Of a stretch of DNA of 48,898 bases, positions 25,124 to 33,350 are shown one piece after another. The DNA comes from Owenweeksia sp. (lineage in GTDB: Bacteria > Bacteroidota > Bacteroidia > Flavobacteriales > Schleiferiaceae). Numbering within the stretch: position 1 is the first letter of the stretch; each line of letters starts with the position of its first letter. Where the stretch lies: positions 1 through 48,898 of the forward strand of contig JANQPD010000049.1 in assembly GCA_028285465.1 (NCBI GenBank), written 5' to 3'. A program made the translations under genes and the position numbers. The notes below the pieces were generated by a model. The model made no database searches and was not told the DNA's origin. It saw only the letters and a program-made list of their open reading frames with translations.

Positions 25124-25153
25124 ATGAGCTTTGTCTGGTTTAAGCAAGGTGGG

Positions 25154-25648
25154 TTAAATGGTTTTCAATTCATGGGATAAAAGCGCATCAAGGTTCACAT
25201 AAGCTGCCTTCAGGCCTTCCTCCATTCCCATCTCAATCACCTGCTGCAAGTGCTTTTCTGAAGCGTACTCCGTTACCATGCGTACCTGGGTAGTGGCCTC
25301 GTTTTCCTCGAATTCTGTAGTGAAATAAGCCGTAGGCAAATCGGGGTTGATGTTTCCCTCAGCATCACAAAAAGAGTCCTCTCCTGAAAAGTCCCCGTGG
25401 GGATTCACGGATTGATAGGCTGTCCATCCCCAATGCTCCTCCCCTTCGGGGCCTACCATAGCATAAAGACGATGTCCTCCGGTCCTGAAGTCCATCCGCT
25501 TGGTTTGCGACTTCCATGGTTTTGGTGCCCACCATTGATCCAGCAGTTCCGCTTCCGTCCAGGCCCGCCATACCAGGGACAGGGGTGCATTAAAGGTTCT
25601 TGTAACGGTAAGTTTGTTCTTGTCTTTCGTGAGTATGGTTTCATTCAT
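25154..25648 (-). CDS. SRPBCC/AHSA1-family ligand-binding protein
   Basis: A 164-residue START-like protein of the AHSA1 group, recognised by VTRTFNAPLSLVWRAWTEAE, LLDQWWAPKPW, GGHRLYAMVGPEG and the C-terminal GMEEGLKAAYVNLDALL helix. Such domains form a hydrophobic cavity for small ligands. It overlaps the ArsR gene by eight bases, the usual ArsR-SRPBCC couple, in which the SRPBCC protein may sense or act on the regulator's signal (inference). Confidence 0.9.
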   Translation of the reverse strand: MNETILTKDKNKLTVTRTFNAPLSLVWRAWTEAELLDQWWAPKPWKSQTKRMDFRTGGHRLYAMVGPEGEEHWGWTAYQSVNPHGDFSGEDSFCDAEGNINPDLPTAYFTTEFEENEATTQVRMVTEYASEKHLQQVIEMGMEEGLKAAYVNLDALLSHELKTI

Positions 25649-25976
25649 CGTACTGATCTTTTGATTTGCTTTTTAACTCGTGTAGTACTGTATCTAACTG
25701 ATTAAACCTGCTTTCCCACATCTCGCGAAACGGGGCAAGCCAGTCTGCCACCTGAACCAGTTCACCGGCTTCAAGCGTACAATAACGTTGGCGCCCGTCC
25801 CGGCTTACTGAGATCACACCGCATTCTTGCAAAATTTTTATGTGCAGGGAAACGGCCTGTCGGGTCATATCAAACTGATCGGCCAGGGCATTGATGTTTT
25901 GCGGTGCGTGCGTCAGCGATACCAGAATACCCCTACGCGTAGGATCTGCAATGGCCTGGAATACGTCTCTTCTCAT
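25641..25976 (-). CDS. ArsR-family winged-helix regulator
   Basis: A 111-residue regulator. DVFQAIADPTRRGILVSL, NINALADQFDMTRQAVSLHIKIL and VISVSRDGRQRYC are the canonical winged-helix segments. The ArsR metal-site cysteines are absent, so it is of the non-metal ArsR/SRPBCC subgroup. The start at 25976 is chosen because the longer frame would translate through the operator. The 42-base palindromic region 25984-26025 upstream contains its likely promoter, so it should repress itself and the SRPBCC-DoxX genes. Confidence 0.92.
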   Translation of the reverse strand: MRRDVFQAIADPTRRGILVSLTHAPQNINALADQFDMTRQAVSLHIKILQECGVISVSRDGRQRYCTLEAGELVQVADWLAPFREMWESRFNQLDTVLHELKSKSKDQYDE

Positions 25977-25983
25977 TTTATAT

Positions 25984-26025
25984 GCAAGTGATTGCTTGCA
26001 AATATAAAGGCAAGCAATCACTTGC
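25984..26025 (-). promoter_or_regulatory. ArsR operator/promoter: perfect 16-bp inverted repeat over a -7 box
   Basis: Arms 25984-25999 and 26010-26025 (GCAAGTGATTGCTTGC and its exact complement) are separated by 10 bases. On the minus strand TATATTTG (25999-26006), a perfect TAnnTTTG -7 element, sits in the spacer and arm edge, 22 bases upstream of the ATG. A bound dimer would cover the promoter. Confidence 0.85.
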
Positions 26026-26044
26026 GCAAATACTCCCTTCCTGG

Positions 26045-26479
26045 TCAGGCCTTTTCCACGCAGTTCACCATCCATTGCACACCGAACTTATCGGTGCAGC
26101 TGCCAAAGTAATCGCCCCAAAACTGGTCTTCCATGGGCATCGTTACTTCTCCTCCTGCCGAAAGTGCATTGAACAAGTGATCCGCCTCAGTACGCGTATC
26201 TATTTGGAGGTTTATATGTACATTATTTCCCTTCTGCACCTTTTGCCCCATGCTTTCCGGGGCATCTGATCCCATTAGCCTGTGGCCTCCTGTAATGAGC
26301 AGGTCGGTGTGCATGACCAGGTTTTTATCTTCCTCCGGTAAGGGAGGCATTCCTTCCTGGGCCGGCATGTCGCTGAACCGCATCACCTGACCTTGTTCTC
26401 CGCCAAATACGGATCTATAAAAGTTAAATGCTTCCTCGGTTTCACGGGAAAAATTGAGGTAAATGCTTACTGTTGCCAT
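26045..26479 (-). CDS. VOC-superfamily protein, PhnB-like
   Basis: A 144-residue protein with the paired beta-alpha-beta-beta-beta units of the vicinal-oxygen-chelate fold: VSIYLNFSRETEEAFNFYRSVFG, then HTDLLITGGHRLMGSD, and DQFWGDYFGSCTDKFGVQW at the end. The pattern is that of PhnB or 3-demethylubiquinone-methyltransferase-like entries, which rarely have known substrates. It is 18 bases from the upstream NTF2-like gene on the same strand. Confidence 0.88.
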   Translation of the reverse strand: MATVSIYLNFSRETEEAFNFYRSVFGGEQGQVMRFSDMPAQEGMPPLPEEDKNLVMHTDLLITGGHRLMGSDAPESMGQKVQKGNNVHINLQIDTRTEADHLFNALSAGGEVTMPMEDQFWGDYFGSCTDKFGVQWMVNCVEKA

Positions 26480-26497
26480 AACTGGATTTTTAAGTGT

Positions 26498-26878
26498 TTA
26501 GATTTCGATAACATAAGAAGACATTTTTTTGATTTTCGTGCTTGTCGTGCTGGAAAAGCGGTAGATATCGCAGAAGGAGTACGTCTTACCATCTACTTTC
26601 ATTTCTCCGTTGGCAGCCGCCTCTGCTCCATGTGTAATGATCGAATGCAAGGTCATTTCATCCGCCACTACCTCTTTCATCGATTCCAGCTCCCTTGAGA
26701 AAGCCTCCTTCCCCTTTAACTCTTTATCTCCTACAATGGCCCATTGAATATCCTCGTGGGCATGTTGTACAATAAAGGATGTATCGCCTTTGGCAAAGGC
26801 AATATTCAGGTCTTTGATGAGTGTTTTCCTGGGCGCGTTACCGCAATCCGGGCTGATGTGGACCCTGGTCATTATCAC
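26498..26878 (-). CDS. NTF2-like / SnoaL-type protein
   Basis: A 126-residue protein with the cone-shaped NTF2 fold pattern: LIKDLNIAFAKGDTSFIVQH, HEDIQWAIVGDKELKGKEAF, and beta strands EMKVDGKTYSFCDIYRF to KKMSSYVIEI. It may be a ligand-binding or isomerase-like domain; no catalytic residues can be assigned. The start could be either of two closely spaced Met codons (residues 1 and 3). It heads a pair with the VOC gene. Confidence 0.78.
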   Translation of the reverse strand: MIMTRVHISPDCGNAPRKTLIKDLNIAFAKGDTSFIVQHAHEDIQWAIVGDKELKGKEAFSRELESMKEVVADEMTLHSIITHGAEAAANGEMKVDGKTYSFCDIYRFSSTTSTKIKKMSSYVIEI

Positions 26879-27042
26879 GTATTCTATTAATGCATCAAAT
26901 TTGCTGCTTTTTCAACTCTTTTTCAAGGGGCAATAGCGACTTCTGAAGGGGTGCATTGCGCCAATTTTGTACTATTTTTAGTCTCTGAAAACTTCGGGGC
27001 AATACCGGGGACTAAGGACAACGAAATGTACTCCCTCTCGTT

Positions 27043-27366
27043 ATGGGTTATGACAAAACACTGGCTGTAAGGTTAAAGCAAAAACTGGAAATGCTGGAAG
27101 GCGTTTCTGAAAAGGAGAGAATGGGCGGGCTGAGTTTTATGCGCAATGGCAAACTGCTGGTGCGTGTTGAGGGAAACAAGCTACTCATCCGTTGTGCCAA
27201 AGACCAAACGGAAAGCCTGCTTGAAAAAGCACATACTGAGCGCTATACAATGAAAGGCCGCGACCATATAAAAGGCTGGCTGCTGATCGCCCCGGAAGGC
27301 CTGGCTACCTCGAAAGACCTGGATTACTGGGTGGGCATCTCGGTTGCGTTTAATGACCGGCATTGA
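27043..27366 (+). CDS. TfoX N-terminal-domain protein
   Basis: A 107-residue stand-alone TfoX/Sxy N-terminal domain: YDKTLAVRLKQKLEM, EKERMGGLSFMRNGKLLVRVEGNKLLIRC, a central helix pair and LDYWVGISVAFNDRH. In proteobacteria TfoX activates competence genes with CRP, but short Bacteroidota versions lack the C-terminal domain and have no known role. Its promoter region faces the NTF2/VOC pair. Confidence 0.88.
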   Translation: MGYDKTLAVRLKQKLEMLEGVSEKERMGGLSFMRNGKLLVRVEGNKLLIRCAKDQTESLLEKAHTERYTMKGRDHIKGWLLIAPEGLATSKDLDYWVGISVAFNDRH

Positions 27367-27852
27367 TCAAGCTTTGCGAAAGGAAAGCCTCCTGACCTGC
27401 TCTAAACTTTTTCATCTGACTCTTAAATTACCGCCTAGCTAATTAGGTAAAGTGCACTCCGTCTTAATTAGCTCACCACCCTATTTAAACAAGATGCTAC
27501 TTTATTTAAGAAAAACACCTCTTATCTTAAATAAGAGCTTAGAGCATTTTTCGAGTTATATAGGGCCGTCATTTTCGGATATCTTTCTTGCTGACATGAC
27601 CATCTTTGCCTGTCCTTAACTCATTTGTACAAGCGTACACCAGACCTAACAGGTTTGTAACCTTAACAACCCCTTTCGAGGACTCTCCATTTGCTTTCTA
27701 TGCCCGTAGTTCTACCTGGTTTTGCAAAACCGGTATTTCAACGCTGGTCTTCTGAGGGTTGAACCTCCACCTTTGAGCTGTTGATCAACGTACACTGTGG
27801 CCGAAGCTGAAAAGCCCCAAAAGAGTAAGCATAAAACCAAGCGATTTTTAAC
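27367..27852. other. Gene-free AT-rich stretch with competing inverted repeats
   Basis: No convincing coding frame lies in these 486 bases. A perfect 9-bp-arm inverted repeat (AGCTAATTA/TAATTAGCT) spans 27437-27473 with a 19-base spacer. Further on, 27502-27510 can pair with 27526-27534 (TTATTTAAG/CTTAAATAA), while 27519-27525 can pair with 27531-27537 (CTCTTAT/ATAAGAG). The last two share bases and exclude each other. Confidence 0.6.
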
Positions 27853-29118
27853 ATGAATGATTCCAATACCCCAAACACCAAAGAAAAAGCCATTTTTGGC
27901 CTGAATTGGCTGGCCAACATCAATGCCGGCATCAAAGACAGTTATGACAACCTCCTTGCCAATGCCCAAAAGCAGATTCCCGCTGCCTTGCAAGCCGCCA
28001 ACTCGGAAATCGGTACCTGGGAAGTGGTATGGGGGCCCATGATCTATTGCAGTGATTATGAACCCCGTGACCCTAACAAGAAAATCGTTACGGATAACCT
28101 CATGTATGTAGCTAAGGGTAAAGTTGACAATACTGGTGACGATATGTACGTTATTGCTCTCTCCGGCACTAATCCCGTATCGGTTTATGGATGGTTTTCT
28201 GAAGATTTCAACGTAAATGAAATGGTACCTTGGTCTGCCGATATACTTAATAATTACTTTAAGCCCGGAGCTACTCAATCCTCTAGCAGCCCCGGCATTT
28301 CCGTTGGCACCTACTATGGGTTGGATGTATTAATAAACAGGATGCCGCAATCCACCGGGCTTCCAAGTGAAGAGCAGGACCTGGTATCATGGCTAAAAAC
28401 CAATGTAGGAAGCCAAAGTACAGCTACGGAACTGGCGGTAGCCGGGCACAGCCTGGCCGGAACCCTGACACCTGTTCTTGGACTGTGGCTTATTGAGAAC
28501 CGCAGCCTCTGGAACAGAGGAGCCCAAATTCCCGTGAGTGGCTACCCTACAGCCGGGGCTACTCCGGGCAACAGCAACTTTGCTACTCATACCGTATCCG
28601 CCTACGCCAACCAGGGTGGGGAACTGGCTGGCTTTTTCAATAAGTACGATATGATCCCCTGCGGTTGGGAAATAGGCATGCTGAAAAATGTTCCTGACCT
28701 GTACAAATCTTCAGATATGGGAGGTATTCAAACCTGTTATGCCCAAAAAATAGCTGAAGCGGCCATAAACATGGCTGGCAATAATGACTACTCCCGTTTC
28801 TCAACGGATCAAGAGTTATCCGGGAGCTTTATAGCCTGGGATAAAGACGTCTACAAGGGCTTGATCGCATTTCTGGGCTTGAACAGCTATTACCTCAGCA
28901 AGCTATGCTTCCCTTATCCTGACCAAGTGAGCAACTTTGCCGAGTTCCTGTTGGAAGTGGGGGCACAGCACACTACCGCTTATTTTCAGCCAGGTGTAAT
29001 GGATATGGAAAGTTTTCACGATGCCGTTAAAGGTTACTTTGACAATTCACTGCACTTTTTGATGGATGAAGAACTCTTCATCGATTTCATCAACACCATT
29101 GCTAAATGGTTGAAGTAA
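27853..29118 (+). CDS. Lipase-like alpha/beta hydrolase
   Basis: A 421-residue protein with the nucleophile elbow VAGHSLAGTL (Ser200) preceded by ATELA, the arrangement of class 3 lipases. The upstream strand YVIALSGTNPVS (about 99-110) fits the oxyanion-hole region. There is no signal peptide, so it is cytosolic or exported in another way. The C-terminal third (about 300-421) is not recognised. A terminator follows within 22 bases, so it is a single-gene transcript. Confidence 0.78.
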   Translation: MNDSNTPNTKEKAIFGLNWLANINAGIKDSYDNLLANAQKQIPAALQAANSEIGTWEVVWGPMIYCSDYEPRDPNKKIVTDNLMYVAKGKVDNTGDDMYVIALSGTNPVSVYGWFSEDFNVNEMVPWSADILNNYFKPGATQSSSSPGISVGTYYGLDVLINRMPQSTGLPSEEQDLVSWLKTNVGSQSTATELAVAGHSLAGTLTPVLGLWLIENRSLWNRGAQIPVSGYPTAGATPGNSNFATHTVSAYANQGGELAGFFNKYDMIPCGWEIGMLKNVPDLYKSSDMGGIQTCYAQKIAEAAINMAGNNDYSRFSTDQELSGSFIAWDKDVYKGLIAFLGLNSYYLSKLCFPYPDQVSNFAEFLLEVGAQHTTAYFQPGVMDMESFHDAVKGYFDNSLHFLMDEELFIDFINTIAKWLK

Positions 29119-29140
29119 AACCGTATAAACCTATCTACAT

Positions 29141-29178
29141 AAGAAAGGGCTGGAAACCAGCCCTTTCTTCGTTTTATT
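29141..29178 (+). terminator. Terminator after the lipase-like gene
   Basis: A perfect 13-bp stem (29141-29153 with 29157-29169), a 3-base AAA loop, then CGTTTTATTT. Confidence 0.85.
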
Positions 29179-29239
29179 TGCCTATTTCCAAAGGCCTATT
29201 GTGGAGATCCGAAGATTGTAAAGCCTAATAAGGGAACCC

Positions 29240-30667
29240 CTACAAGTGCGTTGTGGGCGCAGTATATTCCGATACCGGGATGTTCCCGTTTTCTTTGATC
29301 GCCTGCATGCCTCCCCGCACATCCACCAGGTTCTTATAGCCTTTGCCTCTCAGGATAGAAACAAAAACCATAGAACGGTAGCCGCTGCGGCAGTGTACGT
29401 AATAGGTCTTATCCTGATCTACTTTGGCCATGCTGTCCCCGATATAGTCCAGCGGGGTATTGAGGGCGCCCAATACATGCTCACTGTCGTACTCACTGGC
29501 CCTCCGCACATCCAGGATGTTTACCTTACCTTCTTCCATTTTCCGGGCCAGGGCATCGGCCGGTATGGAGCGAATGGCCTCGGTGCGTTTCCCGGCCCTT
29601 ACCCAGGCATCCATACCGCCTTGCAAATAACCCAGGGTATTGTCGAAGCCTATCCGGGCCAGGCGCGTGGCGGCCTCTTCTTCTTTTCCCTCATCGGTTA
29701 CCAGCAGCAAGGGCTGCTTTACATCTATCAGGGTGGTGCCCACCCAATTGGCAAAGCTGCCTTCCAATCCAATGTTATAGGCTCCCGGAACAAGGCCTTG
29801 GGCAAAAGTTTGTGCCTGCCGGGTGTCGAGTACGGTGGCACCACTTTCACGCATAACGGTTTCAAAGGCATCGGGAGACAGGGCCTTGGTCCCTTTCTTT
29901 ACAATGTCGTCAATGCTTTCGTACCCCTTTATGTTAAGCAGTACATTTTGAGGGAAGTACCCCGGTGGTGGAGTAAGCCCGGTTAGAATAGCGTCTATAA
30001 ACGCTTCTTTACTCATATCTGCCTGTAAAGCATAGTTGGTTTTTTTCTGGTGCCCGAGGGTATCGGTGGTTTCATTACTCATCATTTTTCCACAGGCACT
30101 GCCTGCTCCATGTCCCGGGTATACGATGATGTCATCCGGCAGAGGCATGATCTTATTGCGGAGCGAATCAAACAGGTGACCGGCCAGTTTCTCCTGGGTC
30201 AGTTCTGATATTACTTTCTGAGCGAGGTCTGGCCGTCCTACATCCCCTATAAACAGAGTGTCTCCCGAAAAGAGCGAGGTAGGTTTGCCTTGTTCATTGA
30301 TGAGCAGGTAACAGCTGCTTTCCATGGTATGCCCCGGGGTGTGTATAAGCCGGATGGTCGCTTTCCCCAGTTTAAATTCCTGGCCGTCATGCCCGATCAG
30401 GGCGTCAAAACCGGTTTCCATGCTAGTAGGCCCGTATACAATGGTGGCCCCGGTTTTATTGGCCAGGTCAATGTGGCCGGAAACAAAATCGGCATGGAAA
30501 TGCGTTTCAAACACATATTTAATGGTAGCTTTTCTTCGCCTGGCCATTTCTATATAAGGTGCTACTTCGCGCAAAGGGTCAATGATGGCGGCTTCGCCAT
30601 CGCTTTCAATGTAATAGGCGCCCTGGGCCAGGCAGCCGGTATAGATCTGCTCTACTTTTACTTCCAT
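29240..30667 (-). CDS. Persulfide-dioxygenase-like MBL hydrolase with two rhodanese domains
   Basis: A 475-residue protein. Residues 1-250 form an ETHE1-type metallo-beta-lactamase fold with His56, His58 and Asp60 in ETHFHADF, His113 in HTPGHT, Asp136 in FSGDTLF, and GDVGRPDL, which marks persulfide dioxygenases. The first rhodanese domain (about 275-365) has no cysteine in its active-site loop (VTDEGKEE). The second (about 380-470) is active-type, with Cys426 in HCRSGYRS. It should oxidise persulfides to sulfite and transfer sulfane sulfur. It is a single gene on its strand, convergent with the lipase-like gene. Confidence 0.93.
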   Translation of the reverse strand: MEVKVEQIYTGCLAQGAYYIESDGEAAIIDPLREVAPYIEMARRRKATIKYVFETHFHADFVSGHIDLANKTGATIVYGPTSMETGFDALIGHDGQEFKLGKATIRLIHTPGHTMESSCYLLINEQGKPTSLFSGDTLFIGDVGRPDLAQKVISELTQEKLAGHLFDSLRNKIMPLPDDIIVYPGHGAGSACGKMMSNETTDTLGHQKKTNYALQADMSKEAFIDAILTGLTPPPGYFPQNVLLNIKGYESIDDIVKKGTKALSPDAFETVMRESGATVLDTRQAQTFAQGLVPGAYNIGLEGSFANWVGTTLIDVKQPLLLVTDEGKEEEAATRLARIGFDNTLGYLQGGMDAWVRAGKRTEAIRSIPADALARKMEEGKVNILDVRRASEYDSEHVLGALNTPLDYIGDSMAKVDQDKTYYVHCRSGYRSMVFVSILRGKGYKNLVDVRGGMQAIKENGNIPVSEYTAPTTHL

Positions 30668-31007
30668 GTGTTGTTATGTGTATTTCTTATGGTTCAATGG
30701 CGGGTGCTGTACCTTATGAACGGATGGCATAAAGATAAATACAAGTGGCTTTTGTGGAAATGATCTATATCATTTAACGGGCTGTGGCTACTCACTGGAG
30801 TTTGTAATACAAAGTTCCTCTGTAAAGGGAGTACCCTCTGCCAGTCCTCAAAAAACAATTAGTGGTATGCATCAAAATGGTGGTGTATTCATTTCAGTAT
30901 ACAACTATACTTGTTAAAACCACCTATTAAAACCAGAAAATCTACGGCAAATAGCGTATTTACTCCAATAGCTCCATTGGTTTTCTTTGGTTCTAAAATT
31001 CCGGATC
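30668..31007. other. Divergent intergenic region between MBL-rhodanese and the Asp-box protein
   Basis: No coding frame is supported in these 340 bases. A perfect short palindrome AGTATA-CAAC-TATACT lies at 30896-30911, about 100 bases upstream of the Asp-box gene. The stretch must hold the promoters of both neighbours, but I cannot place them with confidence. Confidence 0.5.
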
Positions 31008-32288
31008 ATGAAGAAATACATCATATTAAGCCTGCTTGCATTTTCTGTAAGCCATGCTCTTTTCTCCCAGGGTTGGCAGCCTATAGATATTACCTCGCAA
31101 AACCTGGGGGGCATCAGGTCTATGGTATGGCATAAGGGGAAGCTTTTTGCCGTTACGTACAACCAGGCATTGATGGTGAGTAGCGATGCGGGCAACACCT
31201 TTACCGATATTACCACCGATACCCTCATTGGTGTTCAGGAGTTTTTAATAGCGGCCGGCAACCGCCTGTACCTTACTACCTGGAGGGCTACCCGGCTCGA
31301 GGGCAGGATATATTATACCGAAGATGAAGGAAAAAGCTGGGTCTTGGATACCGCCGGTTTGTTTTCCTCTATACGCCCCATGTACATATACAGTTACAAT
31401 AACGAAGGCTATATTATAGCCCAGTTCCAGGGAAACGATGCGTATTACAGGCGGGACATGAACGATGCGCAGTGGTACCCCGTTGATACTTTTTACAGGA
31501 ACAACATAGATCCCCTGGATTTTACCGCCAGTCATGATACCTTGCTGGCCAATACCCCAAATGGGTTGTGGTACTCCACCGACAATGCGCTTAGCTGGAC
31601 AGCTCTCGGTAAAACGGGCTTACCGGCATTTTACAACGGACATGGGTTCGATTTTGAAGGTGGGCGCATCTATTTTGTAGGCAAGGAATTTCAAAAGAAA
31701 CCACGCCTGTGGTATTCCGATGATTTTGGCACCAGTTGGGATACCCTGGCCATAGCCTCGTACTTTGACACCAACGCTTTTGGTACCGAGCAAGTATCCA
31801 TGCAGTTAAAAGCAGTTCAAAACCAGGTTTGGATAAGCCTGCAAAACGAAGCCTCCAATACGGTTATTGACGTGATCCACAGTACAGACCGGGGCAACAG
31901 CTGGGCCCATGATACAAGCGGGCTGCACAATGACCCTTTCGGAACAGACCATATAGGGTTGATGATCACGCACCACAACACGCTTTATGCCCATACCGCC
32001 TTAGGCAATGCGTATAAGCGAGAATTGAACAACTCGATAGGGCTTCCATTCTACGCAACACCCCTCCCGGTTCAGATCTATCCCAACCCTGCCGTGCATC
32101 ATATAGAAATCTCCGTGCCCGCCAACCTCCTGGGGAAAGAAATGGAACTGTATACCTCTACGGGCCTGTGGTTGCAGCAGCAAACGATCCGAAACATAAA
32201 AACGCATCTGCCTGTATACCATCTGGAAAGTGGAGTTTACATTGTAAGAATAGACAATAACAGCTATCGGTTTTTAAAACTGCGATGA
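31008..32288 (+). CDS. Secreted Asp-box (BNR) propeller protein with T9SS sorting domain
   Basis: A 426-residue exported protein. The signal peptide ends near residue 21 (ALFSQG). At least five Asp-box motifs of the SxDxGxxW type follow: SSDAGNTFTDI, TEDEGKSWVLD, STDNALSWTAL, SDDFGTSWDTL and STDRGNSWAHD, as in BNR, sialidase or VPS10-like propellers. Residues about 355-426 form a type A T9SS sorting domain (PVQIYPNPAVHHIEI to LESGVYIVRI). The start is the ATG giving the signal peptide; a longer frame adds seven residues. Sialidase activity is not implied by the repeats alone. Confidence 0.87.
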   Translation: MKKYIILSLLAFSVSHALFSQGWQPIDITSQNLGGIRSMVWHKGKLFAVTYNQALMVSSDAGNTFTDITTDTLIGVQEFLIAAGNRLYLTTWRATRLEGRIYYTEDEGKSWVLDTAGLFSSIRPMYIYSYNNEGYIIAQFQGNDAYYRRDMNDAQWYPVDTFYRNNIDPLDFTASHDTLLANTPNGLWYSTDNALSWTALGKTGLPAFYNGHGFDFEGGRIYFVGKEFQKKPRLWYSDDFGTSWDTLAIASYFDTNAFGTEQVSMQLKAVQNQVWISLQNEASNTVIDVIHSTDRGNSWAHDTSGLHNDPFGTDHIGLMITHHNTLYAHTALGNAYKRELNNSIGLPFYATPLPVQIYPNPAVHHIEISVPANLLGKEMELYTSTGLWLQQQTIRNIKTHLPVYHLESGVYIVRIDNNSYRFLKLR

Positions 32289-32558
32289 AGTGGGGGCATT
32301 TAAACCCACAAAAAAGGAATAGGAGTATGTGGTAGGGGCTTGTGGTTAAAGCGTCCGCATTTCGTGACGTAACGGACAAGCACCCAAAAAACGATAGCGC
32401 ATATGCCGGCTACTAACTCAATAGATGATACCGTGCAAGACAGATACTTTACCATTAGTAAATAATACGCTCTACACATTGAACGGTCCGTTACATCCAT
32501 AACGCATACGTAAGCCACGAAGAAATTTTTGTTGAGATTTTTTACCTTTAACCTGGTC

Positions 32559-33350
32559 ATGAAAACAAGCACGCTTCCTTCTGGGGAAAAACCACTTTCT
32601 GCCCTTGTCGTAGATGATGAAAGCAGGGCACGCAAAAACCTGTCGCAACTTTTGCAGAAATATTGTTCGGGCATACAGGTTTGCGGTGAAGCCTCTACCC
32701 TTGCACAAGCTACCGATAAGATACACGATTTAAAACCGGATGTTTTGTTTCAGGACATTTGCATGCCCGGAACTTTAGGGTTGGAATACGTAGAACAAAT
32801 GCCTCAACCTGCCCCCCAGGTGGTTTTTGTAACAGCCTACAACCACTATGCATTACGTGCCCTTAAGGCCGGAGCGGTAGATTATTTGTTAAAGCCGCTA
32901 CGGGTTGATGAGTTGCAGAAAGCTACCGAGAAACTGGTACACAAGCACAGGCAAAATAGAATTCCGGATGCTTCGGTCCTCATAAAGAATTTTTTTGAGC
33001 AATATCAAAATCAACAACTTGAAAAAATTGCCTTGCCCACGCAAGGACGCATTGAAATTGTATCCCTGAACGATATTATTTATATAGAATCGGACAACTC
33101 TTACAGTACCGTTTTTACTACTACCCACAACATAACGGTATGCAAAAGCATCAGGGTATTTGAAGAGATACTGGCTCCCCAGCACTTTTTTCGCATTCAC
33201 AATTCTTATCTCATCAACCTCCGGTACATCACCACCGTTGACATACACGACAGCACCGCCCATTTAAAAGGAAGCTACACCCTACCCGTTGCCAAGAGAC
33301 GGCTTAAAGAATTAAAAGAAATGGTAACCGCCTGTTTTTGCCATTTTTAA
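32559..33350 (+). CDS. LytTR-family response regulator
   Basis: A 263-residue regulator. The receiver domain (about 13-130) has acidic Asp19/Asp20, phospho-acceptor Asp66 in DVLFQDICMPG, Thr92 in FVTAYNHYAL and Lys112 in LLKPL. The LytTR DNA-binding domain (about 158-255) includes GRIEIVSLNDIIYIESDNSY and FFRIHNSYLINLRYI. The start at 32559 is chosen over 32529 because the upstream ten residues are not conserved-like. Its stop shares a base with the start of the kinase gene (TAATG), so the two proteins form one signalling pair. Confidence 0.93.
   Translation: MKTSTLPSGEKPLSALVVDDESRARKNLSQLLQKYCSGIQVCGEASTLAQATDKIHDLKPDVLFQDICMPGTLGLEYVEQMPQPAPQVVFVTAYNHYALRALKAGAVDYLLKPLRVDELQKATEKLVHKHRQNRIPDASVLIKNFFEQYQNQQLEKIALPTQGRIEIVSLNDIIYIESDNSYSTVFTTTHNITVCKSIRVFEEILAPQHFFRIHNSYLINLRYITTVDIHDSTAHLKGSYTLPVAKRRLKELKEMVTACFCHF

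Noticed and set aside
29246..29986. 246-codon plus-strand frame
   Set aside because: It is antisense to the rhodanese domains of the persulfide-dioxygenase-like gene, which are well conserved.
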